A stretch of 64,000 nucleotides of DNA from Kuschelorhynchus macadamiae (GCA_030620095.1 JAUTXW010001314.1:2702001-2766000); one strand, 5' to 3'. Shown: positions 50,676 through 63,745, counted from the stretch's first letter. Made by a program: numbers and translations. The notes: generated by a model not told the origin, from the sequence alone.

Positions 50676-53365
50676 TAAATAAGGGTATTACAATTTAGTT
50701 TTTAGCTTTAGTTGAAGTCGATAGCAAAAACGTGCGTGGGTTGCTAAAACAGACCGTCATTTTATCAAATGAATCTGTTATCTTTTAATTTAGTTGAGGG
50801 CCTTGTTAAAAGCTAATTATTTAGGTCCTTTTTTTAAAAGCAATCCATGAAAAAATGTTTCTTGAACTTTATGGAAATGTTAATGTCTTGAAAATAAAAA
50901 GCAGAGTAGTAAGAGACAAAAAATACTCTATAAATACAATGTATAAACTGGATAAATAAAGTTATAAGAGAAAGTCACTTCCGTAATGTTTAAATGTAGC
51001 AATGTAGAAATATTTTTCCCATAAATTTAACGAACAGTTAAGCAATTTTTTAAACACTCAATAAAGCCAAATATATTTTGTATTAAAAATTTACTTGGTT
51101 ATTGACTTGATCAGTGTTGAAACTAACAGAAACAAATATGGTTAAAAATCAAAAACCTACGTAGAGGACATCATTCAGCCAACTTATCAAAATGGCCATA
51201 GGCGAAGGATAACTGATGAGAGCTAGGTAATACATATTTTGATATGGAGAGCAAAAACTGATAGGAGAAGCAAAAGGAAGATTACGAACAAGACTGACAG
51301 ACGTTCACGAACTAAACAGATTGTTTAGGTTTAAAAAAGAACGAGCAAAAAATTAATGATGCTTTCTTTAGCAAAACTGCTTTTTTGTTGACCGCTGTCC
51401 AAAAATGTCTTTATTTTTAAGTTGAAAATCTTAGGAGTGAGAACATTAAAAAAATTGTTTATTTATAATAATGAATTTGTACTAAATTATAGGGAAACCT
51501 TTCTCCATTTTTTGAAAAAGCTGTATAAAAATTCGGTTGTTAATAACTTTTATAAATAAGAATATTTTCAATCGAAATTTTAATATATTATTTTCAATAA
51601 GTTCTTTAAAAGTATGTCATTTGCTATAACTTTTAAGGGTAGGCAGTAAAATTTAACTGTACATCCCAAATGCAGTCCTAGAAAAAATACAATATACAAC
51701 ACTTTAACAAATAAAGAACAATAAAGTTAAATTAGAAATCGAACAAAAATTAACATTACTGGAACTGGTAATAATTGATAGCTAAATATATCCCTAATGA
51801 CTAATAATTATCGAGTAGATTTCTGAAAATTGCTACAATCATAAGGTTTAAATGTATAAACAAGGAACAATTATTGCTAGAAGGGTAGGTGATGGCTTAA
51901 GGGCTCCCAGAAGCTATATATAAGTTCTGAAATATTGTTTGTATATATGTCTAACCTAACCTAAAAAAAATAAACATTATAAAAATCCGTAAGTTTCCAT
52001 AGCTAATAGCGGCGGTTTCATGTAAGAAAAAACAAAGAAAACTATTCTCTATAAACATCTCATTATAAACCTATAATTAGGTAGGAACAGGTACCCTTTT
52101 ATAAAGTCGCAGAAAGTTAATATCTACTTCTAATATCGACTGTTTATTATGCTGTCAAATTCCACATCTAAAATGGCCAGAACGAATTTACGTATTCCTA
52201 TGAATGAATCTGGGTTCGTATATAATAACAAAAACTTGAAAGAACTATGCGATAGAGAATTTTTATGAAATTCAAGATTTTTCATTTTTAACTACAAAAT
52301 TAGGTCTGTTTGAAATTAAACAGTCCCTGACAGTCATTGACATTATAACACAAAGTATTATATTGTTAATGCTGACAGTATACATGCTACTATAACTTTT
52401 TAAAACATATATTTGTGTTTTAACTGATTTTCCAATGCTTATAAGACATTTTAACAAGTTTTTGTCATTATATATGAAGTCAGATTTATTCAAAATAAAG
52501 CATAAAATCGATATGTGCCTAGAGGCGGCTATTTTGGATGCCAAATCTGACAGCATTCTGGACAGTCTAATACTGCCTAGGTAGTAAATGTAAATCTTTT
52601 GCGCCTGTCAATCGTTATTTAATGACATCTGGGGAAAATGTACTTTATACTAAAAGAAATTATATGTAATATAGTAAACACGAAATAAAAATTTTCCTGT
52701 AAATTTTGAGACCAAATATTTGATATATTTCTGCTATCCATTGTTCATCGACATTGCATTTTTTCACTCCCACAAGTATAACCGAGATAAAGTTTGACTA
52801 GTCTATTATCATATCTATTATTTATTATAAATGAATTACCCTCATAATTATATTTACAGCAAATATTTTACATTAATACTTATTTTCACAGTAACTGAAA
52901 AATTGTTAAATGACAATATAGGAAAGTTATTAAATGCAAATTCGAGATTTTCCTAAATAAACCCATTAATATTAAAACTAATTTAATTTACATTAATTTA
53001 AACTGATTTAACAAAACAGTTTCATAATCCTCCGGAACATGTCAGGCTTTTATCGAAAAATGAGAATAAATTGTCGAAATAGGCGAATTAAAAAGTCACG
53101 AGAAATATCATTATCGGATATTAAAAATGACAAATATCAGAAAAAGAAACATGAATAAGAGCAATACGAAATATGCAAAATGAAGAATATGGTATGGGGA
53201 ATATGAACGTAAGACAAGTTTGTAAGTGTTATATAAAATATCAAAGCAGCAGATGTCAATTCGTGTTTGGGCTCGTTGGATTTGCCATGACAAGTACTTT
53301 TCCTAAATGCTAGAGGCATGAGATGCCATCATACTTGCTGGTTGGATTTGTCTTGACAAGTATTA
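50676..53365. other. Unassigned AT-rich intergenic DNA
   Basis: 51640-51725 resembles 46105-46190 as a diverged direct repeat. GTTGGATTTGYCWTGACAAG occurs twice (near 53275 and 53340), 66 bp apart, just before the next transposon. No gene found. Confidence 0.45.
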
Positions 53366-53920
53366 TACAGTGTGTCCCAGATTCGCTTCTCTATACAAGG
53401 ATCTCGGCTCCTATTATACCTACCGCAAAGGTTAAATGGGGAAAGTTTTCGAGGAAACTTATTGCATTCGATATCCGGCTTCAGATTTACGATCGATCAA
53501 TTGTTTTTGGAAATATCGGGGAAAAACCGAAAATGGCGGATTTCGTTTTTGGCCAGTATATCCAGAACGGTAAATTTGACAGCTGCCAAAATGGGACATT
53601 ATTCAGACACATTTTTAAGACAAATAAAATGGCGTATACGACACGTCTTCATTGTTTTTTGTTAACCCGCAACCCGCCTCAACTTTCATTTTTCTTATGG
53701 CCGCTATATTGGATTTTTCGATTTTTGGAAACAGCCTAAAATTTCCAGTCTAGTTTAAAGTAATGTTAGCTCTCAATGCTTTTCTAAGGAGGCCATGATT
53801 TATTTCGACGTTAAGTTAAATAGTTGAAAGTATCAAAGCTGTGTTTTAATAAGTAGTAGGTACGCTTTTATCCCAATAAAATCATAAATCTGACACATAA
53901 ATTGTCAAAACCTATAGAAA

Positions 53921-55765
53921 ATGGCCGGCATTCCGTATTCAAATGAAGAAAAGGTTGACATGTTAGCTCTGTACTTTCAATCGTACAGAAACGCCGACGT
54001 TACCTCAGCAAGGTATTTGTATCCCGAACGACGGCAGCCTCATAAAACCCAATTCAGGAAAATCGTAGTTAATTTAATTAACCATGGTGCCTTCGAACAA
54101 CCTACAAACGGATACAATAATAACAATGAAAATCGAGACAGAAACATTTTACAAGCTATCAACGAAAACCCTAGTGCATCGGTAAGAACTGTAGAACAGG
54201 AAACTAATGTGCCAAAATCAACAGTACAGAGAGTTTTAAAAAAGAATAAGTACCATCCGTATAAACCCATAATAGTACAAGGACTTAAGAAAATTAATTT
54301 TCCAAGACGACTACAGTTCTGTGAGTGGTATACTAGGAGATTTAATGAAAATCCTGATTTTGTAAATCATGTCTTGTGGTCCGATGAGAGCAGGTTCACG
54401 AATTGTGGAGTCTCTAATAGGCACAACCGTCATCATTGGGCTGTGCAAAATCCTTACGAAGTGGCAAAGAGACGTCTACAGATCAGATTTGGAAGTAACG
54501 TTTGGTGTGGGATCACTGGTAAGTTAATCTAACCAATCTTTTTTAAATAGGCACCCAATGATGGTCAAATAATAATCTTTTTTTCGTTTAGTTCTTTTAT
54601 GATACTAAAAGAGTATAATCTAATAAAAAAAAGTAAAACGTTCTACTGTAGTCAGTTAACTTACTTTTTTGATATTGTATTACATTTTTATTCAATCACT
54701 TTGTATTGTAGTTTCGAAGAACCTATAAAAATAGAATTGGGTTCTATAAATTTATTAACACTTTATCTAAATTTTCTGCAGATTTAGCTAATTCTCTAAA
54801 ATTATTTTGATTGTCCGAATTTCATAATTTATTATTACCCGGGAAGCCTAGTTCTTGGATTATGAAAAAAATACCATATTAATCAAATGTCGAATTATTT
54901 TTCGATTTTGATTATGATTTATAGAAAGGCGTTCAGCTGAATTTCCGAATAATTTAAATTTTAAAGCGCAAGGGGTTTGTTCTTTTGATATTTTATGTTT
55001 TATTAAGGCACGGTGTACTTCTTTAAGATTATTATATCACTGAAATAAATTGATTTAGTATTTGTGTATAAATTAATATGCAATACCAACAAAATAAGTT
55101 ATTACGGCTATTACTTCCCGCTAACCAAATATGTTTTTCTTTTTCATAATAAAGCTGAATAGATTTGAACTGTATGCAAGCTCATTCATTACGGGATGTT
55201 TCGATAATTATGTTTGTAAAGAAAATATCTACTTTTTAATAAAGATAATTTTCCCTTTATAATTGATAGTTTCTAGTACCACCCGGCCAACCCTGCTGCC
55301 CTTGACTGTTGGGCACCTATTTATAAATTATACTACAACCTAAACGGGCAGAGGTATCTCGAGCTTTTGCGAAACCAGGTTGTACCAGCCTTACGAGCTA
55401 TTTTAACGGAAGATGAATTAAGAAGAACTTGGTTTCAACAAGACGGATGTCCGGCTTACAATACCATTCAAGTCAGGAACTTCTTAAGAGAGCAGTTTGA
55501 CGAAAGAATTATTTCTTTAAATGGTCCAATATCTTGGCCTCCTAGATCCCCTGACCTGCCGCCCTTGGATTTCTACCTCTGGGGTCACACGAAGAATGAA
55601 ATCTATGAATTTGATCCCCCCGTGACCATAGAAATCCTGAGACAAAGAGTTCTGGACACATTTAGAAATATTAACCGAACTACACTTACCAGGGTTGTAC
55701 GAAAAACACTCACCAATTGTCAAAAATGTCTCGATGCAAATGGACGTTATTTTGCAGATTTGTAA
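53921..55765 (+). pseudogene. DD41D-type transposase, split by an insertion
   Basis: The N-terminal part (53921-54544) starts MAGIPYSNEEKVDMLALYFQ, a DUF4817-like helix-turn-helix. Next come a second DNA-binding segment (SASVRTVEQETNVPKSTVQR) and the first catalytic aspartate in HVLWSDESRFTNCG. A TAA follows KLI, then PIFFK in the same frame. After the insertion, reading resumes near 55324 (NLNGQRYLELLRNQVVPALR). It has the second aspartate in TWFQQDGCPAYNT and the third in SPDLPPLDFYLWG, 41 residues apart. It ends at a TAA near 55763. The DD41D spacing and TA target site agree. If the insertion were absent only one stop would remain, so the element was active not long ago. Confidence 0.88.
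54545..55323. mobile_element. 779-bp non-autonomous element nested in the transposase
   Basis: The ends are imperfect inverted repeats: AAATAGGCACCCAATGATGG at the left, and the complement of the right end, AAATAGGTGCCCAACAGTCA. The conserved transposase text stops at its left edge and resumes at its right edge. The interior is AT-rich with no gene. No clear target duplication, so the exact edges are uncertain by a few bases. An intron reading (donor ACTG|GTAAGT) fails because no acceptor restores the frame. Confidence 0.6.
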
Positions 55766-56509
55766 ATTAATGTTACCCACTTACAAAGTAGTTAAAGCTC
55801 ATTTAGATTTTTTAAATCGTTATTTACGTTCATGTTGTATTGAAAATCAATGCGTTCAATACATTACTTACTTATTAATGTAATCTTGTGACAAATAAAT
55901 CATGGCCTCCTTTAAAAACATTGAAACCTAATTTACGAAGTGTGATATTTTGATGACACTAAAATCTTTAATGCACTTAAGAGATATCACTAGACTGGAA
56001 ATTTTAGGCTCTTTCCAAAAATCGAAAAATCCAATATGGCGGTCATAAGAAAAATGAAAGTTGAGGCCGGTTGCGGGTTAACAAAAAACAATAAAGACGT
56101 GTCGTATACGCCATTATACTTGTCTTAAAAATGTGTCCGAATAATGTCACATTTTGACAGCTGTCAAATTTACCGTTCTGGATATTCTGGCGAAAAACGA
56201 AATCCGCCATTTTCGGTTTTTCGCCGATATTTCCCAAACTTATTGCTCGATCGTAAATCTGAAGCCAGATATCAAATGCAATAAGTTTCCTCTAAAACTT
56301 TCCCTATTTAACCTTTGCTGTAGGTATAATAGGAGCCGAGATCCCTATATAGAGAAGTGAATCTGGGACACACTGTATATCTAGTTGGTGTCTAGAGTCT
56401 GACTATAGAGCCGGAAACTGGTTAATATTAAACAGATGAATACACACAAGTCAATTTATTATAGATAATTAAAAACATTTTAATGCTAATAGGTACAAAA
56501 TAATATAAA

Positions 56510-56870
56510 CATTCTTCTCTATGCCACAATTAGTTATGGCACACAATTTGAAACCAGTCCATTAAATAGCATTTTCAAGCGGAATTTTTAAATATTTACG
56601 TAAAGATCTGAAAAAATATCGGAGGGTGATTTTTTCACGATTAAAATATTTCCCTTTTACGAGGGAAGTAAAAAATCAATTTGTTTTAAATCATGCCCAA
56701 ATATAAGTGTGGCTCAGGTAGAAACTGGTAAAATATGGTGGTGGCGCGCAATAAAAATATTTGAAAACAGTATACTAAATGACTATGTGCGAAATCAAAT
56801 TGGGTTCCACTTTACTATTCCCAATGAAAGGAAATATTACTAACAAGGGAAGTTCCGGGTAAATAAAATT
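56510..56870 (-). repeat. ATGGCGG-family fragment, inverted
   Basis: Contains complements of family phrases (TGGCACACAATTTGAAACCAGTCCATTAA; GGAGGGTGATTTTTTCACGATTA; CCCTTTTACGAGGGAAGTAAAA) and an AAGGGAAGTTCCGGGTAAA motif at 56845. Confidence 0.5.
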
Positions 56871-56950
56871 AACCGTTTTTTTTTCTATTTTTGCTACTTT
56901 AGAAATTTAGAATCACCCAATATGTAACGCGGCGTTCTTAAAAACAAGTT

Positions 56951-57323
56951 TTTTTTATAAACTATTGCATTAAAAAAAGAAAAACATAGTATTTAGCATA
57001 CGAAGTTAAATAGTAAAGCTCCAGAAAATCCCATCTGCAAACAAAGGCGCAAGCTGTACACACTTAATAAAACTTACAAAAACACAGATCTTTTAAAATT
57101 TTGAATATTTTCTTAAAGGCTTGAGGCGTTATCACATGAAATAAAACCTCAAGCTTTTAAGAAACTATTAAAAATTTTAAAAGTTCTGTGTTTATGTAAG
57201 TTTAATTAAGTATGAACTGCTTGTGCCTCTGATAAGTAAGGGTGGGGTTTTTCTGTAGCTTTACAATATAACATCATAGGTTAAATATTATTTTTTCTAA
57301 TTTTTTATTGCAATAGTTTAAAA
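56951..57323. repeat. Large foldback: ~177-bp arms, ~18-bp loop
   Basis: 56951-57127 pairs with 57146-57323. Matching blocks in order from the outside: AAACTATTGCAWTAAAAAA, GTTAAATAGTAAAGCTMCAG, GGCRCAAGC, CTTAATTAAACTTAC, CACAGAWCTTTTAAAATTTT and AAAGCTTGAGG. Some bulges and mismatches are present. It is a MITE or foldback element; a transcript would form a long hairpin RNA. Confidence 0.8.
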
Positions 57324-58150
57324 ATCAATTATGGTATACATATAACTATGTTATGAAAATATATAAACCTATTGGTGTAATTCAATAAAATTTGGCTTAG
57401 AATATTTGACAATTTTTAAAACGTGACAACAACACACACGTATCGATGTAGTGAAGAGGGAAAAAATTCACTCTATGATCTCGTTTCAAATGTAAATAGT
57501 TGGGTCTCTCTTGTTTTTATAGTCTAAGTATATTATACCGATTAGATGGAAATAACTTTGGCAACAAACGAATATCTTTAGGAAACCAGTCATTATTTAT
57601 TTTGCCTTAGGGAAAACATAAGCTTAATACACAGGTTTTTCAGAAAACGGAAGCAAAACAGACACACTCTACTTTCCATTAAATATAAAAATAAATATGT
57701 AATACGCTCGAACGCCTGCTGCTACCCTAGCAAGCGACACGTCTTGCGTCATCTGAATTTTTTGATTTATTAAACTTTCTCAACACTTCTGTCGCCTTCA
57801 TGTTGCTTGGAACATATGGGATGCCACTTTATAATCTTTTGTCTTGACTCTCTCAAGAAGCTAAATATTTTCAAAAATATAGCTTTGGGTTTAAGTTATT
57901 TTTTTACTGTTTGAAAACAAATGCGTATTTAAATAATACTCAGAAAGATTGAGATTGAGGGGTTCTAAACCAAAAAGTTGTAAGTGTAAAAAAAACAGGT
58001 TTTTCAGACAAAAACCGTTTTAACTGAAAAATAGTAAACTAATTAGTTCTTACAAGTTTTAATACTCAACTGGGATTCAATACACATAATTAACATACAA
58101 ATTTGTAACCTGCCGAAACACAGATATATTTTTAAAATCTAATGAAAAGT
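57324..58150. other. Unassigned AT-rich intergenic DNA
   Basis: No gene or repeat recognised. Confidence 0.5.
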
Positions 58151-59969
58151 GCAACATGTTTTACGTGCCATTATTTATGAAAGTCATAACGTTGTAAGTA
58201 TATTTTTTACTTTCATTAACTACTAAAGTAAGTTTCAACTTGTAAGATAGTTATTGTATAAGGTTTTCAAAAAAAGTCTATATTCTCCTGCTAAATACGG
58301 TAATATAGCATTATTGTCTTTCTTTTCCTCGGCAGATAGAGGTACAGGCGTTTCCTTCATCTTAATTTCCAAGTTCTCAAAACTTGCCTTAATGATTCCA
58401 GGTTTAAGCACTGAAGTTAGGAGCCATGGAGCAAATTCGCCGTAACCTTTCTTTGTATAAATTACACCAAAGTTTTCAGATGTTACTCTAACCGAGAGAT
58501 TCATCCATTAAAAAACGTTTTTAGTATCCACTACTAAGAATGGTTGCAAATGTCTTTCCAGCATTTGCAACAAGCTCAATAAGGTCTTTTGGAATAAGTG
58601 GTTTCGCGTGCTTTTTCGGTAATCACGATCACACGAGAGAAAGGTATGTCCAATCACGGGAAATTTATGAGTAACCTCAGAAAAGTACCCTTTTGCAATC
58701 AAAACTAGGAACATAACAAATACACCCTGGTTCTTGTTCTGCCCTCCACAGTCATCTGACCATAAAATCGGTTTTTGTTTGTCGGTAGTGTATCTCGTTA
58801 CAAGTAAAAAACTTGTAGAGACAAGAGACTCGTTGGATCCCCTTTGCCCGACAGTTTCATTCCAGAGAAAGACGATACTCTTTCCTTAATCCTTCAAATG
58901 AACTCCCATATTGATGCAAGCAAGCTGACGACTATAGTACATCTGTGTGTGAGTTAAGGTAGGAAGGTACATCTGCTACTGTAGATCAAATCATACCACT
59001 CGAACATCTGAATTGTGGCATTTGGATTCTATTCCATCTTTATTCATTTGTTCTCTTGCAATGTCAGCTTGCGTGTGATGGATTTCCAACTTTGCTTAGC
59101 GAGTTTTTTTACTTTTTCTGTCGGAGCAGTACCTATTTCGATGAATCACATGTCGGGCATGTGTCAACTTGTGGTGGCTTAAACAAAAGATTAAACTGGG
59201 TCAAAAATATTTCATTAAACCATTGCCGAAATACAGATGGCACCGTAGGTATAACTTGACACTCAGTTCCGTTGGGAGATATTTCCTGTTGGGTACGTCA
59301 TTTCGACTGTAATGGCTTTCTTGAGCTGGTATTGACGAGATATACTCAATAATCTTGTGTTTCCATTGAGAGTCACGTCTTATCTTCTTTCGCGTCGATT
59401 ATCTTTCACAGATTCTTTTAATTGGTGGTTGATGGTAATATGGTAATAATGGTAATAAATTACCATAATTTTTTTCGAACAAAATCTGCACACAGCGTTG
59501 ACTAACACCAAAAGTTTATCTAACAAAAACGTCTTCTTACAAACCTGAAACGAAAAAGGACTGCAAACTACAGAAAACAATAATACAATACAATACAATA
59601 ATTTCCCAGATTCCAGAAGACACGAAACAGCTTTTTACGGCACTCCAAGGTTAAACAAGTACAAGAAAACTGGCTTTTACAGGATACCTAGATCGAAGTA
59701 AACTTGAGTACTTTACTAACAGGTATTAAAAAATGCCCTAATATTTTTCGTCAAACATACCTCCTTTGGCTCGCTTTTTTCGCATACCTCTTGATTTTTC
59801 GTATTCACTTATTTTAAACCGCTGATTTTACTAACTTAACGAAGCACTTACAACGTTATGACTTTTCTGTTTCGCATAAATTATAGTAGGGGCGGTACTG
59901 AGACCAGATATACAACACTAAATTGCAATAAAAGATATTTAAGTTTGTGTGGCACTTACAATGTTATGG
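58151..59969. mobile_element. Candidate transposon around a DUF7869-like gene
   Basis: AAAGTCATAACGTTGTAAGT (58180-58199) is the exact complement of 59846-59865, 20 of 20 bases. A weaker outer pair exists: CAACATGTTTTACGTGCC (58152-58169) against GGCACTTACAATGTTATGG (59951-59969). The left repeat lies 36 bp beyond the end of the coding remnant. No clean target duplication was found, so the outer limits are uncertain. Confidence 0.5.
58235..59540 (-). pseudogene. DUF7869-like protein, decayed
   Basis: Minus strand, N to C. A cysteine/helix segment (SFQVCKKTFLL, then in a shifted frame TFGVSQRCVQILFEKNYG) follows a splice-acceptor-like TTTCAG. Then HKADIAREQMNKDGIE, and the core: FDLQ-stop-QMYLPTLTHTQMYYSR, NMGVHLKD-stop, IVFLWNETVGQRGSNESL, PILWSDDCGGQNKNQ, THKFPVIGHTFLSCDRDY. 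The C-terminus is KKDNNAILPYLAGEYRLFLK. This order (FDLQ...; RGSNE; SD.CGGQN.N; GHS.L.CDRD; LPYL..YR.F) is what I recall of the uncharacterised multicopy animal family DUF7869; it was not searched. The acidic/GGQN core looks like an RNase-H-type catalytic fold, but that is inference. At least two nonsense codons and two frameshifts; about 430 codons remain. Confidence 0.62.
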
Positions 59970-61119
59970 TTGTAATCATATTGTCATCATAATGTTATGG
60001 TTGTATCATTGTATGAGTTTATTAAAATTATTATTTTTATTTTATTATAGTTATTTATTTAGTTTCATCTTCTGAGGCAATACAATCATATTTAAATCAC
60101 CGAGCTTCAAGATAATAGAAAGAAATATTTCTATACTCTCCTATTTACTTCGGTTTGAGAGGGGAGTGTAGCTAGGTTCAAAAGTACTCACTTAATTAAC
60201 AACTTGTAATTGTTGTTTTAATGGGATGATGCCTGACTGAAATAATACTAGAAAATAAAATCTGTTACCCGAATACCCACAAAATGTCTGGAAAATGTTA
60301 AAGTGACATTTAAGTATGTTTATTTGAAGAAAATTAATGGTAAATAATTTATTGTACAACTCACATGTAATACATAAATTTATATAGAAAATCATCGCGG
60401 TTAAAACTTCTATATGAATAACAATAAAAAATCTAAAATTCCGATAGGTATGAGTAATTTTTGGGTAGCTACTTAAGGAACAGATCAACATAGTGGCCGT
60501 TTGAGACATAGAGGTTCGTGACGCACCATTAAGGTTTAAGAGTTGAGTACCATGGATTGAGTTCATCTTGAAAATTTTTCTTTGAAACTGCAAGAAAGTG
60601 AATATGCTCACTTTACCTTAGTTTATAATATAAAATCAGTGCTTAGAAATTACTTTGGCCGGCCAAATACACACTTTTAAAACTCTCCATCCCTCAGAGA
60701 AGTGCTTTATTCAAAAACAGTCAAGATTTATAGGTAAATTTCCATAAAACCTTTTAATTTGCATGTAGCGATCTACAGTGCGTGTAAAGGGTCCAGGGCC
60801 GGACTATTACCTAAACTAGGCGAGATAAAAAAGATTTGATATGATAAAATTTGTAGAGCTATCAGAAGCCTACAATTTGAAAACATTTTGAAGTATATAT
60901 TGGATCAAAGTATACATTTATCTTATGAAACACCCATATATTATTTCAATTTTGTGATGTGATTTGTAATTTTATGTCGTTCCAGATAAAATTCATGTGT
61001 TATTCTCTATGCCTAAATCCTTCGTTTTGGAAAATAATGGCATTTTCAAATTAAATTAAAATATTAATTTAAGATTTTTATTAAATAAAGACAAACATTA
61101 TTTTATTAACTTTTGAAAA
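59970..61119. other. Unassigned intergenic DNA
   Basis: Near 59991 AATGTTATGGTTGTATCAT repeats a motif from 59961. An open frame at 60192-60611 (minus) is AT-rich and has no recognisable domain. CAGGGCCGGACTATTAC at 60794 looks like a hAT start; a possible partner (complement of TAGTGGCGGACTAGTG) ends at 61946, but the flanking 8 bp do not match. Confidence 0.4.
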
Positions 61120-61500
61120 CTTTGTCATCCTTGCATTATCAGATAAACATCCCCAAAAAGAAATAATCTAGAGGCAATTCTATAGCTCTTTTTTCCGATT
61201 AGGGAATGTATTCGGTTCTGCTAAAACCACGTGTTGTGGTAATTTGGTATGACAATATTTTCAATTTCTGGAACTATATGCAGTTGTAGCATATGCAAAT
61301 AACTTTCAGCTGCTAAATTTCCTTCATTCAGAAATGGTTCTAGTACAACATGGCTTATAATGTCCGCCCACAATTAACTTTTTGTGGGAGTTGGGTGTTA
61401 CTCAACCAATTTTCATCACTCCAGTGTCTGCAGCTATGGTGGTTAATTGTACCACTTCCACTTAGCATAAAAATAACTTCATCAAAAAAAATTACTGAAA
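61120..61500 (-). pseudogene. Tc1/mariner-superfamily transposase fragment
   Basis: Minus strand: FDEVIFMLSGSGTINHHSCR and HWSDENWLSNTQLPQKVNCG match the first catalytic block of the DUF4817-type transposases (SDE..F...G.VN..N.RYWS..NP). Then, frame-shifted, come EGNLAAESYLHMLQLHIVPE, NTWF-stop-Q (family WFQQDG), and LPLDYFFLGMF (family PLDFFLWG). The catalytic middle is deleted. It is a different, more decayed lineage than the element at 53368. Confidence 0.75.
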
Positions 61501-62700
<1,200 letters not shown>

Positions 62701-62811
62701 GGGGGAGAATATTACCAAAAAGCATATTTAATTTTATTTATTAATTACCAATAATTAACAACTGCTAACTTACGTTTTATTGAAATTTTTATTTTATTAT
62801 TAACACCGGTA

Positions 62812-62988
62812 TTAAATCTCTACGTGCCTACATGAATCCTCGACTGTTTTCCATTCCCCTCGTTTACCTTGTCGCACTTTAAACCTACCGTGCATTTCCG
62901 GTATGTTGCTTAGCAAATCGAGCACCACGAGTGTAAAATTTTCATCGCCAATAGAATCTGTCCGATGTGAAGCGACGTATTTTATTAC
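62812..62988 (-). CDS. Candidate coding exon, unidentified
   Basis: On the minus strand a TTTAG acceptor is followed by an open frame of 58 codons and a TAA: VIKYVASHRTDSIGDENFTL, then VVLDLLSNIPEMHGRFKVRQ and GKRGEWKTVEDSCRHVEI. The composition is protein-like and the GC content exceeds the surroundings. A weaker donor (CAAG|GTAAAC at 62867) could end the exon earlier, after KVRQ. I do not recognise the family. It could be a terminal or internal exon of a minus-strand gene, or an old mobile-element fragment. Confidence 0.42.
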   Translation of the reverse strand, partial: VIKYVASHRTDSIGDENFTLVVLDLLSNIPEMHGRFKVRQGKRGEWKTVEDSCRHVEI

Positions 62989-63745
62989 CTAAATCATCCA
63001 AAATTCAGACCGCGCTCAACTGGTACAGTTAGGCATAGAAACAATTTAGGGTTGATATACACTGGTTAACACTTAATGTCCGTCTAGTTTTTTTATTTGA
63101 CAAATACTGACAGTATGTCAAATAACACCCTAGGTCATTATTATAAAAAATGACGCCCTAGGCCGTTAGTAATAATAATTTGGTTATTTGAGAATAAATC
63201 AAATAAAAAAATGCTATGCTTTGGTTTTTGAGATAAAACGTACTTCTTAGTAAAATAATATTCTTTTTCAGTGACCTTTCGGAACATTTCTTTAATAAAA
63301 ATTTTTTATCTCTGTTTGAATTCTTGTCGGAGATCAAATCTAAATATATATAAATCAAAAGTACCAAAAAACTGTTATAAAAAAAAATTCACCAAAGCAA
63401 GAAACTTAATTTAAAAAAATCATTATTCTACTAAAAGATCCTTATATCTTAGAAACCAATATAGCATTCAATTTATCGCAAATAATAAAAAGTCCTAGAG
63501 AAAGGTATACACCTAAAATTTATACATTTAAAATTGTTTCCTTTTTTTTATTGTTGAGGTCGTCGATTTTATATAAGCTTTTAATAAATATATTTTACTC
63601 ATTCCAACAAGCGCTATTAAATTTTGATATCACTTATATTTACATTTTACTCCAGAACTTTTTTATCAGATTTTGACATACTTGTGTTAATTTTCAAGAA
63701 AATGTCACAATGAGTTTTTTAAAAGTTATAGTTGCGGTAGGATAA
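62989..63745. other. Gap between two candidate exons
   Basis: Two small hairpins: TTTGACA..TGTCAAA (63098-63122) and CCCTAGGTCATT..AATGACGCCCTAGG (63128-63163). The remainder is AT-rich and intron-like or intergenic. Confidence 0.4.

Larger units (their letters stand above)
53368..56375 (+). mobile_element. Tc1/mariner-superfamily element with ~440-bp inverted repeats
   Basis: Starts CAGTGTGTCCCAGATTCGCT and ends with the complement of CAGTGTGTCCCAGATTCACT. It is flanked by TA (53366-53367 and 56376-56377). The inverted repeats are unusually long: 53368-53753 pairs closely with 55990-56375, and after a diverged gap AGGAGGCCATGATTTATT (53794-53811) pairs with AATAAATCATGGCCTCCT (55893-55910). 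The 3.0-kb body holds a broken transposase and a nested insertion. Confidence 0.92.

Noticed and set aside
54528..55274. Genuine intron in the DD41D transposase (donor ACTG|GTAAGT)
   Set aside because: No acceptor near 55260-55330 restores the reading frame, while the coding text continues past the donor to the edge of an inverted-repeat insertion.
60192..60611. 139-codon minus-strand open frame as a gene
   Set aside because: AT-rich composition, no recognisable motif, no splice or regulatory context. Length alone is weak evidence in this DNA.
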